64,000 nucleotides of DNA from Adiantum capillus-veneris (taxonomy: Eukaryota > Streptophyta > Polypodiopsida > Polypodiales > Pteridaceae). This document shows positions 36,308 through 48,000 of the stretch, in pieces (within the stretch, counting starts at the first letter, position 1; each line of letters opens with the position of its first letter). The notes under the pieces were generated by a model, which saw only the letters and a program-made list of their open reading frames with translations, searched no databases and was not told where the DNA came from. The translations under genes were made by a program, and so were the position numbers. The stretch covers positions 139,219,241 through 139,283,240 of the forward strand of contig CM043945.1 of assembly GCA_014529385.2 (NCBI GenBank). The letters run 5' to 3'.

Positions 36308-36520
36308 TCAAAACAATACGAAGATGAAAACATCAAGGCTATGGTCATATTGTATCATGGGTAATATGAAAGGGTTAATGGATGAGTTAATGGCATTCAA
36401 TCTTGGCTGACCGAATAGGCTACGAATTGTTCTTTGGAATTGTAGTTTTGTGCTTAACATAATATATATATTTTGTCTAGTGATTGGGATTAATTGTGTG
36501 TACAAATCCTCTTGGTTCAT
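36308..36520 (-). CDS. Conserved ~70-residue ORF upstream of gypsy 1 gag
   Basis: This ORF has MNQEDLY, TKLQFQR and NPFILP in the same order and spacing as an ORF at 58959-59171 upstream of gag in gypsy 3, with an end rich in Ile/Phe/Leu. Conservation of the protein across two different elements suggests it is or was translated. No known domain is recognised. It may be an accessory leader protein of these retroelements. Confidence 0.5.
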   Translation of the reverse strand: MNQEDLYTQLIPITRQNIYIMLSTKLQFQRTIRSLFGQPRLNAINSSINPFILPMIQYDHSLDVFIFVLF

Positions 36521-36934
36521 AGCAAGATAACTACGCTTACATCAAAAGAAAAATTATAGTCTCTCAGAGGTAGTATGATGGGATCCGGTGATAGAAGTAT
36601 TTCATTGAGCCTTTAAGGGCCAAAGAGAAACACTATACGTTGTTGAAAGTGTATTTTACGGCTAATCCATACGTTAATTCTAATAGATCGTATAGAGTGA
36701 AAGCGATAGAAATGATCATCATGTGGGTTATTCATCTATGATAGTAAATGTGAGAAATGTAGATATGAGAGAAGTGAAGAGATGAGAATTTTCCCTCCCA
36801 AGCCCTATTCTTGCCCGTAGACAGTAAGGATACTGCGGGGAGAGATGTACCTGTAGCAAAGAGAACCTAAAATTTGTAGAGAGGATGAATTACTAGGAGT
36901 GAGAGAGATAGATTTGGTTAAGGCGATGAGATTA

Positions 36935-36935
36935 A

Positions 36936-36966
<31 letters not shown>

Positions 36967-36967
36967 T
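36935..36967. repeat. (TA)n microsatellite
   Basis: About 33 bp of alternating TA following 'aaatatacata'. Confidence 0.9.
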
Positions 36968-38140
36968 CGGATTAGAGATGAAAAAGAAAACAATAAGAAA
37001 TCAAGAAAACATCAATGTAGAACACATCTTACTTGACAAACCCTTCGGCACCATTATTGATGGAGAGAGAAGAAGAGGGGAGCACTCCACTTTGATTGAT
37101 ATGCCAAGTACAACACCTTCTTTGATTAGAGTTGATCTTCCAAGGATAGCGTACAAGAATGGCTAGTCTTCCTCTAGGAGAAAGTGTAGGCTTGGGCTTA
37201 TGTTAATGGGGCTAAGTACAATTAGGCATTACTACTCACTCCCTCAAGAATTCCTCTCATCAATGGCTTGAATGCTTGAGTTCCTTTTCAAGGAAGAAGA
37301 GTTCCCCTTTTATAGGTGAAGGGAGCCCCCAAAGGTTTACACAAGAAGAGAGGAGCCAGTGTGAACAGGAATTGGAAAAGTTGGAAATCAGCTGTCCCTG
37401 CATGATGTGGGCAGACTGGGGTCCAATATTTTGATCATATCTCCTCAACCGTGGCTCCAAATAAAAAAGTAAAAATATGAGCAAAAACTTCAGCTCATTA
37501 GCTACGATTTTCATTTTAAAATTGTTTTCCAATTCGGATTGAAACCTTGTGTAAAAAATTCATCAAAATAGGGTCCATTTATGGCAGCAAAAGTCTTCAT
37601 GTGGTCTCCTTAGCTTAGACTTTCATTTAATTCCAAAGGACACCTCATGCCATATGAAAGCATGACATTGCTCCTTGACAAAGTTTTGTAATCATGCTTG
37701 CAATAATGCATTAAAATAAGTGTATCTTTGAAATCATGCCACCTAGTGTCCCACTAGGATTTGATTCTCTCCTAGTAGCTATTTAAAAAGAAATATAAGA
37801 AAAGTATAAAAAATACATAGAATATATATATATTGGAGTTTACCCTAGATATAGGATCTAGCTAGAGTGTGAGATGATAATGAAATAGTAGAAATAAAGA
37901 ATCAATGCTTTTTGCCCCAAGTTAAGGAGGCGGAGCTATTGATGCTTTTCCCATAGTATTTTCTGATGGTAAAGTAAGGATATGTTACCCTTGAGAAAAC
38001 TAATAGGATGAGATAGAAGGCTTATTATTATACTTAAATATGCATATGTACACTATAGGAAATATAATTATGTATCTAAAAAAATACAAGATAGATGTTG
38101 TAGCATGCGTTCCCACTATGTACGTGTCACAGCACGACAA

Positions 38141-38910
38141 CGCGTAGAATGTCTAAAGCAAGAAATTGAAGCCATATACTGACAGTGGGCATAGCAAGGT
38201 GTTGTATAGCCTGAGGCAAGCCCCCTAGTCAATTTTGGTCCAAATTGGAGTTGATTAGACTGATCAAGATCAGCAACACGCTGTCGAACAGATTTATGAT
38301 CCATTGACCAGCTTATAGGTGTCCAAATCAAAAAGTAAAAACAGCTGTGGGCTCAACACATTAAGTGGAATCCATAGTGCAAAAATCAAGTCAAAACAAA
38401 GCAGGAGACATCCTACGCGTAGGATGTCCATTGGGGCCTACTGAAGAGAAAATTTGACTAGGCTTAGACAGTGAGATTCCATTTGGCTTAAGGGTTCCAG
38501 AACTTCTTTCAGAAGTGACTTTGGATCTTGTTTGTCCATTTGACGGAGCAAAGACTGAATTCAAACTTTTTCACGTAAATTGAGCAACATCCGAAGAAAG
38601 TATAGTTCCAGATTAGCAGACCTAATCCATAATCTCAACAGTGTATAAAATACAGTAGTGGTTGAGATTAACTCTCCAGTTATACCAATCATTACTAAGA
38701 TAATCTCTAGCAGATAAATGCTTTGATTCGATTGTCGAAATTAAACGCTTGTGTACACCTATTCAGCAGCAAAGCAAGAAGTTGTGCAGAGACTGATCCT
38801 TTGCCAGGTGAGTGGTTGGATTTGTGATAAATTGCATTGATAAGTTTGATGAATTTAAGATCAGGAAGATACATTTTTAGAGACTAGAAGGTGGCAAGTG
38901 ATCAAGGTAG
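38141..38910 (+). other. Possible LTR/leader of gypsy 2, left of the DNA transposon
   Basis: 770 bp without a coding frame. A TATAAAATA box lies at 38644-38652. A short repeated 'gcgtag.atgtc' occurs at about 38141 and 38414. Gag of gypsy 2 is open right up to the far border of the 38911-48817 element, so this stretch is a candidate for its 5' part. That link is inferred from position only. Confidence 0.35.
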
Positions 38911-38962
38911 CATTAGGAAAAATATGAACCCTCTAGGGGCCCTTTGGGATTAAGGTTAATTA
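38911..38962 (+). repeat. Left terminal inverted repeat
   Basis: It matches the inverted right end (48749-48817) over CATTA..GA.AAATATGAACC, then a GGGCC block and GGGATTAAGG.TAAT. The right copy has an insertion of about 15 bp. Confidence 0.5.
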
Positions 38963-39064
38963 GAGGCCAACCAATGAGAAGAGGGTGGTGGACACACTCT
39001 ATGCCCTCAAAAATGTAGGGGGACAAAGTAGTCTTACACTTCTTAAATGGGCTCTTACCTAGTG

Positions 39065-39118
39065 AGAAGGTGGGGTGGGGGTGGGGGGGGTTAGGGGGGG
39101 GAGGGGGGGTAGGTGGGC
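39065..39118 (+). repeat. G-rich tract
   Basis: About 54 bp are almost all G with occasional T or A, including runs of 7 to 9 G. It could form a G-quadruplex. It lies ~150 bp inside the left terminal repeat. Confidence 0.8.
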
Positions 39119-39468
39119 CATATGGAACCTCCAACTTCCCTCCTTTTTGATCCGGTTTTGAAAAAATCCCAAAAATTTGAAAATTTTCAAAACTCAAATT
39201 TCATCTTCTTAAAACCCTCCTAAAACTATTTTATGGTCAAAAAATGGTGCATTTTTTGACCTCAAAAAGTCAAAACGTGCACCCAAAAACCCTAAAATTT
39301 AAATTTTTAAAAAAACTTTCGAAAAATCTTTTTTTTCTATCCAAAGCTCCCCCAAAAGTAGTTCTTAGGCAAAAAGTGATTTTCTCTCTCTAGAACCCCT
39401 TTTCCAACCCCTCCTTGGTTGCAACCATCACACTCATCCTCTACTCCAACACTCTCTCTCTCTACACC

Positions 39469-40998
39469 ATGTCCATTGTTGCAGCAAGGAAGCTCCTCTC
39501 TCCTCCCCTACCACCTTCCATTGCCACACCAAGCAAGGGTTATCCACCTTCTCCTCCCATTGCCACAAGGGTTAACCACCTTCTCATATCACTTTATTCC
39601 ACCTACATTGTAGCAACAAGTAAGGTCCTTCTCCTCCTCCTAGTTTTCTTTGCTCAACCATAGCCAAATCTACTTCGCAAAGGCAGCCAAAGGATGAGGT
39701 CACAGTACTTGCATGCCACAACACTAGAGGTGTAGATGATGAGTGGGTGCCACAAGAGTTCACCAAAGGTGCTTGGGTATACATGCAACCATCTGCTATT
39801 GGCCCTCATCGTGTGCGGAATCGTGCAAACTTGGATCTTCATTGGAAAGGAAAGCTCCTTGGCTTCAAGAACCGCAAAGACAAGGGGACCGTAGCCATTG
39901 TGCAACATGTTTTCTCAATGTCAACCATGCATTTGCAACAACCACCTCGATTTCCAACACATTGTAAGTACATGTTTTGAGAATACAAAGCTAGGTCTGA
40001 AAATAGTGTAATGTTATTATGGATTCATACTTAAGATTTATCATGCATTTATAGTCATATCTCCATCCACGTTGGTGGAGGAGCAGCCACTACATAGTCT
40101 CTCCGGCACATTCAATGCTATACATGTGGATATTGGAGCAATAATGTTCCCACATCTTTGTCCAACCAAACTGGTTCAAAGAAGGATTTTCTTCTATTGT
40201 CACTCCTATATTGTCCCTACTTCTACACAAGCGTTTGGAACACTTGAACCCATCAAAGTAACTTCCTTATTAAGTATGGAGTGGTCGGTGCCAGATTTGT
40301 GGTCGGTAGCATCTTTCAAGAAAAAGATGATAATGGATGTCCAAAACTCTTTGAAATACTCTAAAGCTTCTACGTTTGTGGGCTTGAGTTGGTGTTTGCC
40401 TATTCATTGTTTTGTGCACATTTTTTAAGAGTTTGGATTTGTGGAGACTGCCACAATGCTTGTATGTAAAGATGCGCATTACAAGGAATTAGGAAGGCTT
40501 TCAGAAGAGGACTGGGGTTTTGTGGAGGGAATGCACAACGGGGACCGGTACCGTTTTAAGGTTGGAGCTTCAGGTATTGAAATGCGCTATTTGAAATCCC
40601 GCACCTCCTTGTACATACGATTTCACTATGATCGTTGGATGTGCAAGCTTGGAGTGTGGACTCCCTTACAGAGTGTAGACGGCGCTATTGCAAGCTTTGA
40701 CATTGCCATGAAGATGCCCAACGATGCTTTGGAGGCAGTCCAAGTGAACAAGTATTGGACTCTCAGTAATGTTCAAGAGCATTTGGTTATTATGGATTTT
40801 GAGGCCCTTCAACAAGCACAATGTCATTTACAAGGTCACAAGGTGAGAATCCTTCCACCACATTTTCAATACATCATGGTTTGTCGATCATTGGATGCTT
40901 ATTGTAATGAATGTCCGCAGATTGGGAAGAGAATGGAAGACAAATTGAAGGTCGAGGAGGACGGGGGGATGGATGGAACTATGCTATCAATCTTATAA
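39469..40998 (+). pseudogene. Unknown gene A of the H3-carrying element
   Basis: The reading frame 39615-39963 includes FTKGAWVYMQP and LDLHWKGKLLGF and ends in a strong donor, ATT|GTAAGT (39964). A second frame (about 40056-40998), after an acceptor TTTATAG, contains a TAA at 40426-40428 and continues as a 185-residue stretch with KVGASGIEMRYLKS and LYIRFHYDRW. No family was recognised. The 5' end is unclear: an ATG at 39469 lies in another frame and would need a very short intron to join. It is probably an element-encoded accessory gene. Confidence 0.5.
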
Positions 40999-41154
40999 CT
41001 TTGTAACTCTTGAAATTTTCAAACTGATCCCCGCTGTAATTAACATGATTTGCTTCGGCAAATCATGCCTTTGAGAATAATTTTTTGCATTGGGATGAGA
41101 AATCATTTTTTGGTGAAAGTGCCTTTTTTTAATGTCTTAAAAAAAAGGGTCCAT

Positions 41155-41163
41155 TATAAAAGG
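41155..41163 (+). promoter_or_regulatory. TATA box of gene B
   Basis: TATAAAAGG lies about 85 bp upstream of the ATG at 41244, a usual distance for a plant promoter with a short leader. Confidence 0.6.
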
Positions 41164-41609
41164 GGGGCCACCTAACTCATTCACTATTTTCACTTTTGCA
41201 ACTCTTGAGATCCTCCACTCTCTATCTACACCCCAGGATAGACATGGATGCTTCCACAGCCTCTGCATCTGCAGCCACATCCACCCCTTTGTCATGCTTC
41301 ATCCTCTTCCTCGAGGACACTAAATACAAAGGGAAGTTGGACCTCCACACCTTTTTTACTCGTCTCCCTGACCTTGACGCCATAGTTTCCCTTCACATGG
41401 ATGCATTTGCCGAGATTTTTGCGTTCATGGAGGAGCACATCATAAAATATTATGTATCTATCCCCCCACATGTAGGGATCTGGGTGCCTTGCGATCTTTT
41501 GCGCTACATACACAAAGGTGATCATCCATTCTCCAAGCGGTTGCAACGATTCCAAGAAATTGCAACCGATGCAGGCCATTACTTGGACGAGCAAGCCCCA
41601 GGGGTGTCA

Positions 41610-41813
41610 GCGCTCAAGAAGCGCAAGTTGGGGGTGGAGTACCTTTCTCGACTCGCAACATTTATCTTCTTGGTGAGCGAGGAACCTGATTTGGAGGAGC
41701 ACCCCCAACTTGCACTCAAGAAGCGCAAGTTGGGGGTGGAGTATCTTTCTTGACTCGCAACATTTATCTTCTTGGTGAGCGAGGAACATGATTTGGAGGA
41801 GCTCCGCTTACCA
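41610..41813 (+). repeat. In-frame 102-bp tandem duplication
   Basis: Two copies (41610-41711 and 41712-41813) encode a 34-residue repeat beginning ALKKRKLGVEYLS. The second copy has CGA-to-TGA and a few other transitions. Confidence 0.85.
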
Positions 41814-42497
41814 CACCTTCAGGTTGGGTCCTTTATCAAGGACACTAAGGAGCAGCAGGTTATCCCCATGAACCCTGCAGCGGAAGGAAAGGCACACCGG
41901 CTCGAGTACCCTAGGGGTCTTGAGGAAGTGGTTGAGAAATCCATAGTTGCGGCTGGCCCTACTGACACTCCAGTGCCACTACCACTGACGGATGTGGCTA
42001 TCCCAAAGGTAGAAATCACCCGCTTCTCCTCAGTGTTAGTGGATGGGGAGGAGTATGTGTTCTTGCATGATTTGGAGAAATAATTTGGCCTGCGCATGGA
42101 TGAATGCTTGAGCGTGCTATGCAACAACATTAAATGTCCCTTAGACAATACGCAAGATGCTCTAGAAAGCAAGCTCTTTCCCAATGGGGACTCTGTTGTT
42201 GACACTATTGCAGTTGTATGTGCAGAGGTCCTGGCAGCAGAGCAGTTGCACGTGGCTAATGAAGAATTCCAAGCCACGCAAGCCAAGGTTGAGGCTGCTA
42301 GGATGCCTATGCCATTATGCAACCTCCCATCTGATGATCCAAAGCTCGTATCTGTGGTGCATGGGAGCATTGACTTGGATGCAAAGGGCAACAAGGAGGA
42401 GGACAACAAGGAGCAGGAGGTAAACTGTATCCTAATTTTCATGTTAATATTTTATCCTTCATTGTCGTTTTTCTCAACCTTCATCGGTTTATGACAG

Positions 42498-42923
42498 GAT
42501 GTCGTGGAGGTTGATGATTTTGCTGCAAGGACGGGTGGCAAGCGAACGGGTTTTGGACCTCAAGCTTCCCTTGCACATTACCTAGGACAACTCCCCCCTG
42601 GCGATGTGGCCATTATCCATAATGAATTTACTCCCCAAGCCCATTTTATGACTTGGTCGTTCAAAGCTTTGAGCAAGTTTTTGTGTTTGAGCACCATTGC
42701 TCAAACTGCGCATCAAGTGTTCCTAGTGCGTAGATCCCTTGTATCCACAGCATTTGGCACTGGCTTTCATGGTAAAGTGCTTGCCCAGATAGGGATACAT
42801 GCTTCCATTGGCTCAACTGACCCAAAGGCCATAGCACAGTCCCTCTTGACTGGGGAGTTGCCTTACGCGCAAAAAAGGCGCCAGGAAATGGTCAAAAAAA
42901 TTATGAACTCCTCAGATACATGA
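42498..42923 (+). other. Second exon of gene B
   Basis: A TTTATGACAG acceptor precedes GATGTCGTGGAGG. The exon is open for 141 codons with no lesion and ends in TGA (42921-42923). It is predicted to be joined to 42419. Confidence 0.6.
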
Positions 42924-43049
42924 TGTAAAATCACCGTTTTGGAAGTAATATAAAATATGTGAAATTGTCTTTTTATCTTGCAAATTCTTTTGAATGTGAT
43001 TTGTCAATCTTGAAAATTGTTTCAATTGGTGATATGAAAATTATTTTGA

Positions 43050-43870
43050 TTGGTGACTTTGTAATTTCAAGTTCTGTATGTAGTTTCAGTCAATTTAAAT
43101 TTAGGTATTTTATGTTCCCTAGGGGGTAGATAAGCCTACCAAGGGCCAAAAAAAGCCTGGCCACAAGGACGCGCAAATGGCCCATCCATCAGTTTTGGAT
43201 GGGCCATTTGCGCGCCCTTGTGGCCAGGCTTTTTTTTGCCCCTAGTAGGCTTATCTACCCCATAGGATACTTACAAAGCACAAGTTTATTGAAATGAATT
43301 GGTTTTGCATCATTAATTTAGATGCACCCTTTTTATGGCAATTCCATTATATGTTCACACTCAAGGACACTAGAAAAGGTGAAATCAATTATGAAATGAA
43401 GTTTCCAACACACTATCACCTGCTTTAGCTCTACCTAGTACAACCCTGCACCAAAAAGTCCAATTACATTGGACATTTGAAAAATCCAAATTAATGTTGC
43501 ATAGACATTTTGTTTCACAATATGTTTTTTTTTTTGATATCCTATAGGGAATTCAAAGCTTGAAATGGCCAAAAAAGGGTGTCCCACAAGGATCCATGTA
43601 AAATAATGTTGCAAAACCAATAGGTTTTAGTAAATTTTTGCTTTTTAAGTACCCTTGGGGGTAGATAAGCCTACAGGGGGCAAAAAGAAGCCTTTCCACA
43701 AGGGCGCGCAAATGGCCCATCCAAAATTGATGGATGATCCATTTGCGTGCCCTTGTGGCCATGATTTTTTTTCCCCTTATAGGCTTATCTACCCCCAAGG
43801 GTACTTAAGAAGCACAAATTTACTGAAATTGACTGAAATTACATACAGAACTTGAAATAACAAAGTCATT
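43050..43870. repeat. Nested palindrome between convergent genes
   Basis: Two long hairpins, 43117-43270 and 43645-43808, each have ~70-bp arms beginning with 'gggggtagataagcct'. Their outer flanks are inverted copies of each other ('gttctgtatgta.tttcagtcaatt' against its complement near 43830-43850), and so are their inner flanks ('attggttttgca.catta' near 43299 and 43605). The whole is a palindrome of palindromes centred near 43457. It lies between the ends of rightward gene B and the leftward H3-like gene. Confidence 0.85.
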
Positions 43871-43981
43871 TCATTACAAAGATAATAGACACAGTAGACA
43901 CAACTGTTGATTAATTTTCATTGGAAAGTCAAATCATTACAAAGATAAGGGTGTGCAATACAAAAAGAGGGGTAACTTTGG

Positions 43982-44878
43982 CTAATGCTCGAAGTCTCGT
44001 CGCAATCGATGTGCAAGCTGCATATCTTTTGGTTGTATTGTCACTCGCTTTGCATGAATGGTGCACAGGTTGGTATCTTCCAACACCGAAATGATGTGGG
44101 TCTCTGCAGCTTCTTGAATAGCCTCTAGCGCTATTGCTTGCATTCTATACTGATTTCCATAGCTTTGAAGCACCTCCTTCATGGTGCGAGCAAAGGGGGT
44201 GCGTTGAATCAAAAGCTCCGCCGTCTTCTGGTAGTGGCGGATTTCTGCAAATGCCCTTGCTATTTTTCGGCGCCGCTGCGGTTGTCTTGGGGGCACTTGC
44301 ACATTTGCTGGCGGGCGGCATTTAGGATTCTTGAAAAACTTAGACTTGTGCATGTTTACATGCGTAGGGGATGGTTTTGTAGCCTCTTCTGATTCTTCCT
44401 CTTCCCTTGGCTGCCGATCTTGTCGTGTGGGGAGAGCTCCCTAGTCTCGAGGCAATGTCTTCCCCCCAACGGCCACCCGGTGTGTGCGCGGTATTTTATC
44501 TCGTAGCCATGGTGGCTCACTCTCTGATTCAGTGTCTGTATGGACCACCCAAGTCGTGGATGGTCCTGCTTGTAATTGGTGGCCAGGCGGCTGCTTCCTA
44601 TCGGACTCTGTTGTTTGCTGGCCCTCTTCTTCTCTCCAGTGCTGGGCACGTTTCTTCATTCTCTTTCTAGGTGTTATATCTTAAGGAGGTGGAGATTCAA
44701 CAATCCTCGATGACTCTCGTGCCCTACCACCATGCCCACTACCAGAATAGTTCCTGGAACGACCAGGTTTTCGTGGCCGTTTTCTTGTGCCTTTAAGCCA
44801 TGATGGCTTCTCACATCCTTGGAGGGTGTTTTTGTTGGCAGGCGGATGCTCTTTCGCGGTTTGTTTGGTGCGCGCCAT
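43982..44878 (-). pseudogene. Histone H3-like protein with canonical tail start and long linker
   Basis: One reading frame of 299 codons runs from ATG 44878 to the stop at 43982. It starts MARTKQTAKEHPP, the exact first seven residues of mature H3 (ARTKQTA, with Lys4), then diverges into ~190 residues rich in Arg, Pro, Ser and Glu. The last ~100 residues form a histone fold close to H3: IRHYQKTAELLIQRTPFAR, then EDTNLCTIHAKRVTIQPKD and QLAHRLRRDFE. The fold is divergent, as in variant or centromeric H3, and the length is about twice that of H3 (135). There is no intron. TAA (44681-44683) and TAG (44441-44443) interrupt it. It is probably a captured histone gene turned element accessory, now dead in this copy. 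Confidence 0.82.
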
Positions 44879-44936
44879 TTCGTTGGTAACAACTCACCTG
44901 TTCTTAAGAAATGAGTGGTTTATGAGAGCATGCAAT

Positions 44937-44965
44937 ATTTATAAGGGCCCATTTAAAAAGGGCCC
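44937..44965 (-). promoter_or_regulatory. Promoter of the H3-like gene
   Basis: On the - strand TATAAAT (44943-44937) lies 60 bp before the ATG. Just upstream are two GGGCCC boxes around 44945-44965, which resemble plant site II (TGGGCC/GGGCCC) elements found in cell-cycle genes. Confidence 0.5.
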
Positions 44966-45015
44966 TGCTCACACTATTTTGTTTTAAAAGTATTATTTTT
45001 AAAATAAACATGTCG

Positions 45016-48000
45016 CTAAGAGTTCGACCCTGCGTTCACGTTTAGTGACTCGTGCAGTATCCACTTTGATCCTTGTCGCACTATGCATCGCCGCCATTCA
45101 GCATGCTTGGTGGGACCTTGCGACATTTGCCACTTGTTGCTATGCTCTTGACGACTCCATTTCCGCATTTCAATAGCAATCTTGGATTTTCGCGTACGTT
45201 CCATTGTGAGCTTACGAGCAAATGTTGGGCAAAAAAACCAGTTGAACATCTCCTCCAAATAATTGGATTGCACCATTCCACCACCATGTCGAGTATTTTT
45301 GAAGTACACTCCCCTTGCTCGATAATGGGACTTCTCCATGCCTTGAGTGCTAAAAATTTCAAGCGATCCATACTTGTGCATAAAAAATGCACCATGCGCA
45401 AACAAGATATGCTGTTCACATGAGTAAACGCTCCGGGGGTTCAGTATGCGTAAAACTACCATATCACCTGCGTTCAGAACATGTTTGTAGAACCCCTTAT
45501 TTGTGAATTTTGTTGAGAATATAATGTACCCTTTTCTTTTAAAATCTGTAAGTTTGCTCCAAATTTGAAAAAATATTGCCCTTTTGTATATATATTTCTG
45601 TAAGTTTCAAGAACTTTAAATACCCTTCTGTTGAACTCACATGATAGGTTACATTTTTATTAGGTGACCTCCCCGGCAGTAAACGATCCACATTATTAAA
45701 TAAAAACAATCCCTTGTAATGAATACACCTTGTAAAATGACTTACCATGTAATTTGTGATGTTATTTTCACCCCAAGAAAGGGTGAAGACCTTGGTAAAA
45801 TCCGCCAAGGCTTCTTGAAATGATTGGCGTTGTTCTTCTATTGTGATGTTAAGGCCCATAAGCTTGACCATTTTATCAAATGTGCCCAAAATTGCTTGCG
45901 CTTGTTTGCAAGCTTTCCATTTGAATCATTGTCAGTAGTAGCTTTGCATAACTCCTTCCAAAGCTCCCAAAGGTTACTTGCCTACTGGTTGGAGCTGTTT
46001 TGAGCATCATATCGACTTGGCTTTCCTTGGGAAACTTTCTTCAAAAAGTGTCTAGCTTTTTGTCCACTCATTGACACTTGTTGAGCAATTTCATGGGCCT
46101 CCCCCGTGTTCTTTGCAGCAACAATAGACACATTTCCACCGTGACAGCCAATGGAGTTCAAGAGTACCTCTACTCTTTCGATCGCTTCATGGGACTTTTC
46201 CAACGGTTTCATTGTGAAAGCATAGTCAATGTGGAGCTTCAAAAGCCTATCAAAAATGTGCATGAATGTGTCTAATGTACAAAAATGTACATTCGATAGA
46301 GGAAATCGAAAGATTGGATTTCAAGTGTGGTCCATTTTATCACAGTGTGGGGCATTGAGCATGGGACATCTCAGAATAGACGCTTCCCATTCTCTACCTT
46401 TATCTCCGAGATCACGACAATCTAACCCTTGTTCTCCATGCCCTTGCCATGGAAGCATGGAACCGACCTTTGCAGTGCTCCTATGTGATTTTTGTCCATT
46501 AGGTTTGTACCCTCAAGTGCAAAATGGACAAGGCATGAGAGAAGAAGCCCCTTGTTTGCAGCCAAGCAAACACTTTATGGTCTTCAAATCCCCACCTAAG
46601 TGCCACTCCACATCATAACTACCAAAACCCTCAATCTCCAACTTCTGACCTGAAATTTGGGAGTGTATTACTTCTGTGATCCATGGAGTTCTCTCAAAAA
46701 TCCATGAAATTACTCCATTGGTCTCTTTGGGCACCTCAATAGCACCAAACCACCAAATTTCTTTCTCTGATTTCACGCTAAAAGATTGGGTGGGAGATGG
46801 CTTGACTGAATCCCTTTGTTTGGTTTGTAGAAGGGACTCGTTTATTAGAGTGACACTTAGCCTCTTTAACCTTTGGCCTTTCACTATTTGACACTCATCG
46901 AGTTTCAACACAAAAGCGGCTTTTGTGCCAAGCACTACAAAATAAATAGTGCTAAGACCTTAAACTTCAGAGTCTATGATAAGAATAATACCAAAGACAA
47001 AATTAAAGTGTGTCACCTTCTTCAGGTAACTCGTAAAATCTAAGCATGGATTCTTGAAGCCTTCTGAGATCCACGAAAATATTGTTCCACATTGTGTAAG
47101 GAGAGCCCTTCTCCGAAGGTCTTATGGATTGTTTCTTACCTTTTTCCCTTGTCTTTGTTGCGCAAGAAGCATAAAGGGAAGTTGGCATTGTGTCCTCAAT
47201 GTGTAGGTATGTCCCAATGCGGGAGAACACATCTTCGTTTGTGGCCTTCTTTGCGAGCTTGACCTTGTGAGGAACGGGAGATAGGTTTTCCACAATGCCA
47301 TGTCCTTTGAGGGCATCCTTTAGGAGTTGGAAAATAGCCTGATAGGTTTTGGTGCTGATTCCAGCCTCATCACAAGCTTGTTGAACGTCATCATCACTAA
47401 CCACATTTCTTAATTTACGCATAAGGTCCTTGGTGACTGCATCCTTAACGTGCTTACCTCCACGTGATTGTAAGATAGAAATCACGTCCTGGGTATTGAG
47501 ACAAATAGTGAGAAGGTTCACTCGATCATCTTGGCTTGTTCCACCGCATGCCTCCTGGATGAAGTTTCTAACAACAAATAAACATAAAATGTTAGAAAAT
47601 AGTGTGAAGTAAGAATGCATCATGCAAGTAAAGACCAAATCACCTTGTGGCTATAACTCGTCGTTTGCGTGCTCCTCCCGAATGTGCAAGAGTTTCAATG
47701 GATGAATACGTGCGTTTGCGTTCCCTTGCACCAAGGGGTGTTTCTTTCAAGTATGTGATGGTGTTGGTAAGCTTCTGGATGTGGGACTCCTTTTCTTGCA
47801 TTTGTTGTTCAAGAGTTTTAACTACCCTCTCCGAAGAGGCAACACTCTCTTGTAATGCCGTCGTCTTGAGGTGAAGAGCTTGACATTCATGCATCCACAT
47901 ATGCAAAGAAGCACCTGCAACCATACACAACCGCTTGCAATAGCATAACAAGCCTGCTTTCTCCCCTCCCAAGAAATTGAAGAAATGTGGAAAGGCTATT

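Larger units (their letters stand above)
29370..38140 (-). mobile_element. Decayed Ty3/gypsy retrotransposon (gypsy 1)
   Basis: On the - strand the order is 5' LTR, PBS, gag, zinc knuckle, protease, RT, RNase H, integrase, polypurine tract and a truncated 3' LTR. This pol order (integrase last) defines Ty3/gypsy. Both LTR copies end in CACGACA on their + strand right side. Coding regions carry several in-frame stops and at least two frame changes, so the copy cannot act alone. No target-site duplication is visible because the left LTR is cut. Confidence 0.92.
36107..38140 (-). repeat. 5' LTR of gypsy 1
   Basis: The outer end at 38140 is shared with the other LTR copies (ends in ...GACA). The inner end is set at TGTCGAG (36107), which makes matching TGTCG...CGACA termini and is adjacent to the candidate PBS. 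Only 37140-38140 is supported by a second copy; 36107-37139 is placed in the LTR by its termini and could instead be leader sequence. A (TA)n tract lies at 36940-36967. Confidence 0.6.
41244..42923 (+). pseudogene. Unknown gene B of the H3-carrying element
   Basis: Exon 1 runs 41244-42419 and exon 2 42498-42923 (donor GAG|GTAAAC, acceptor TATGACAG). The frame is kept, for about 533 codons. Two in-frame stops break it: TGA at 41751-41753 and TAA at 42081-42083. The TGA is a decayed CGA, because the first copy of a 102-bp internal duplication still has CGA there. The N-terminus is Ser/Ala/Thr-rich; the rest is helical, with KKRKLG basic patches and an acidic hinge (NKEEDNKEQE). The C-terminal exon has FMTWSFKALSKFL. 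No known domain was found. Confidence 0.6.

Noticed and set aside
39065-39118. G-rich tract as a telomere repeat
   Set aside because: It lacks the TTTAGGG period of plant telomeres; it is an irregular G run.
41819-42442. A 207-codon ORF on the - strand
   Set aside because: It is antisense to gene B, is Ser-rich low complexity, and has no promoter or splice support.
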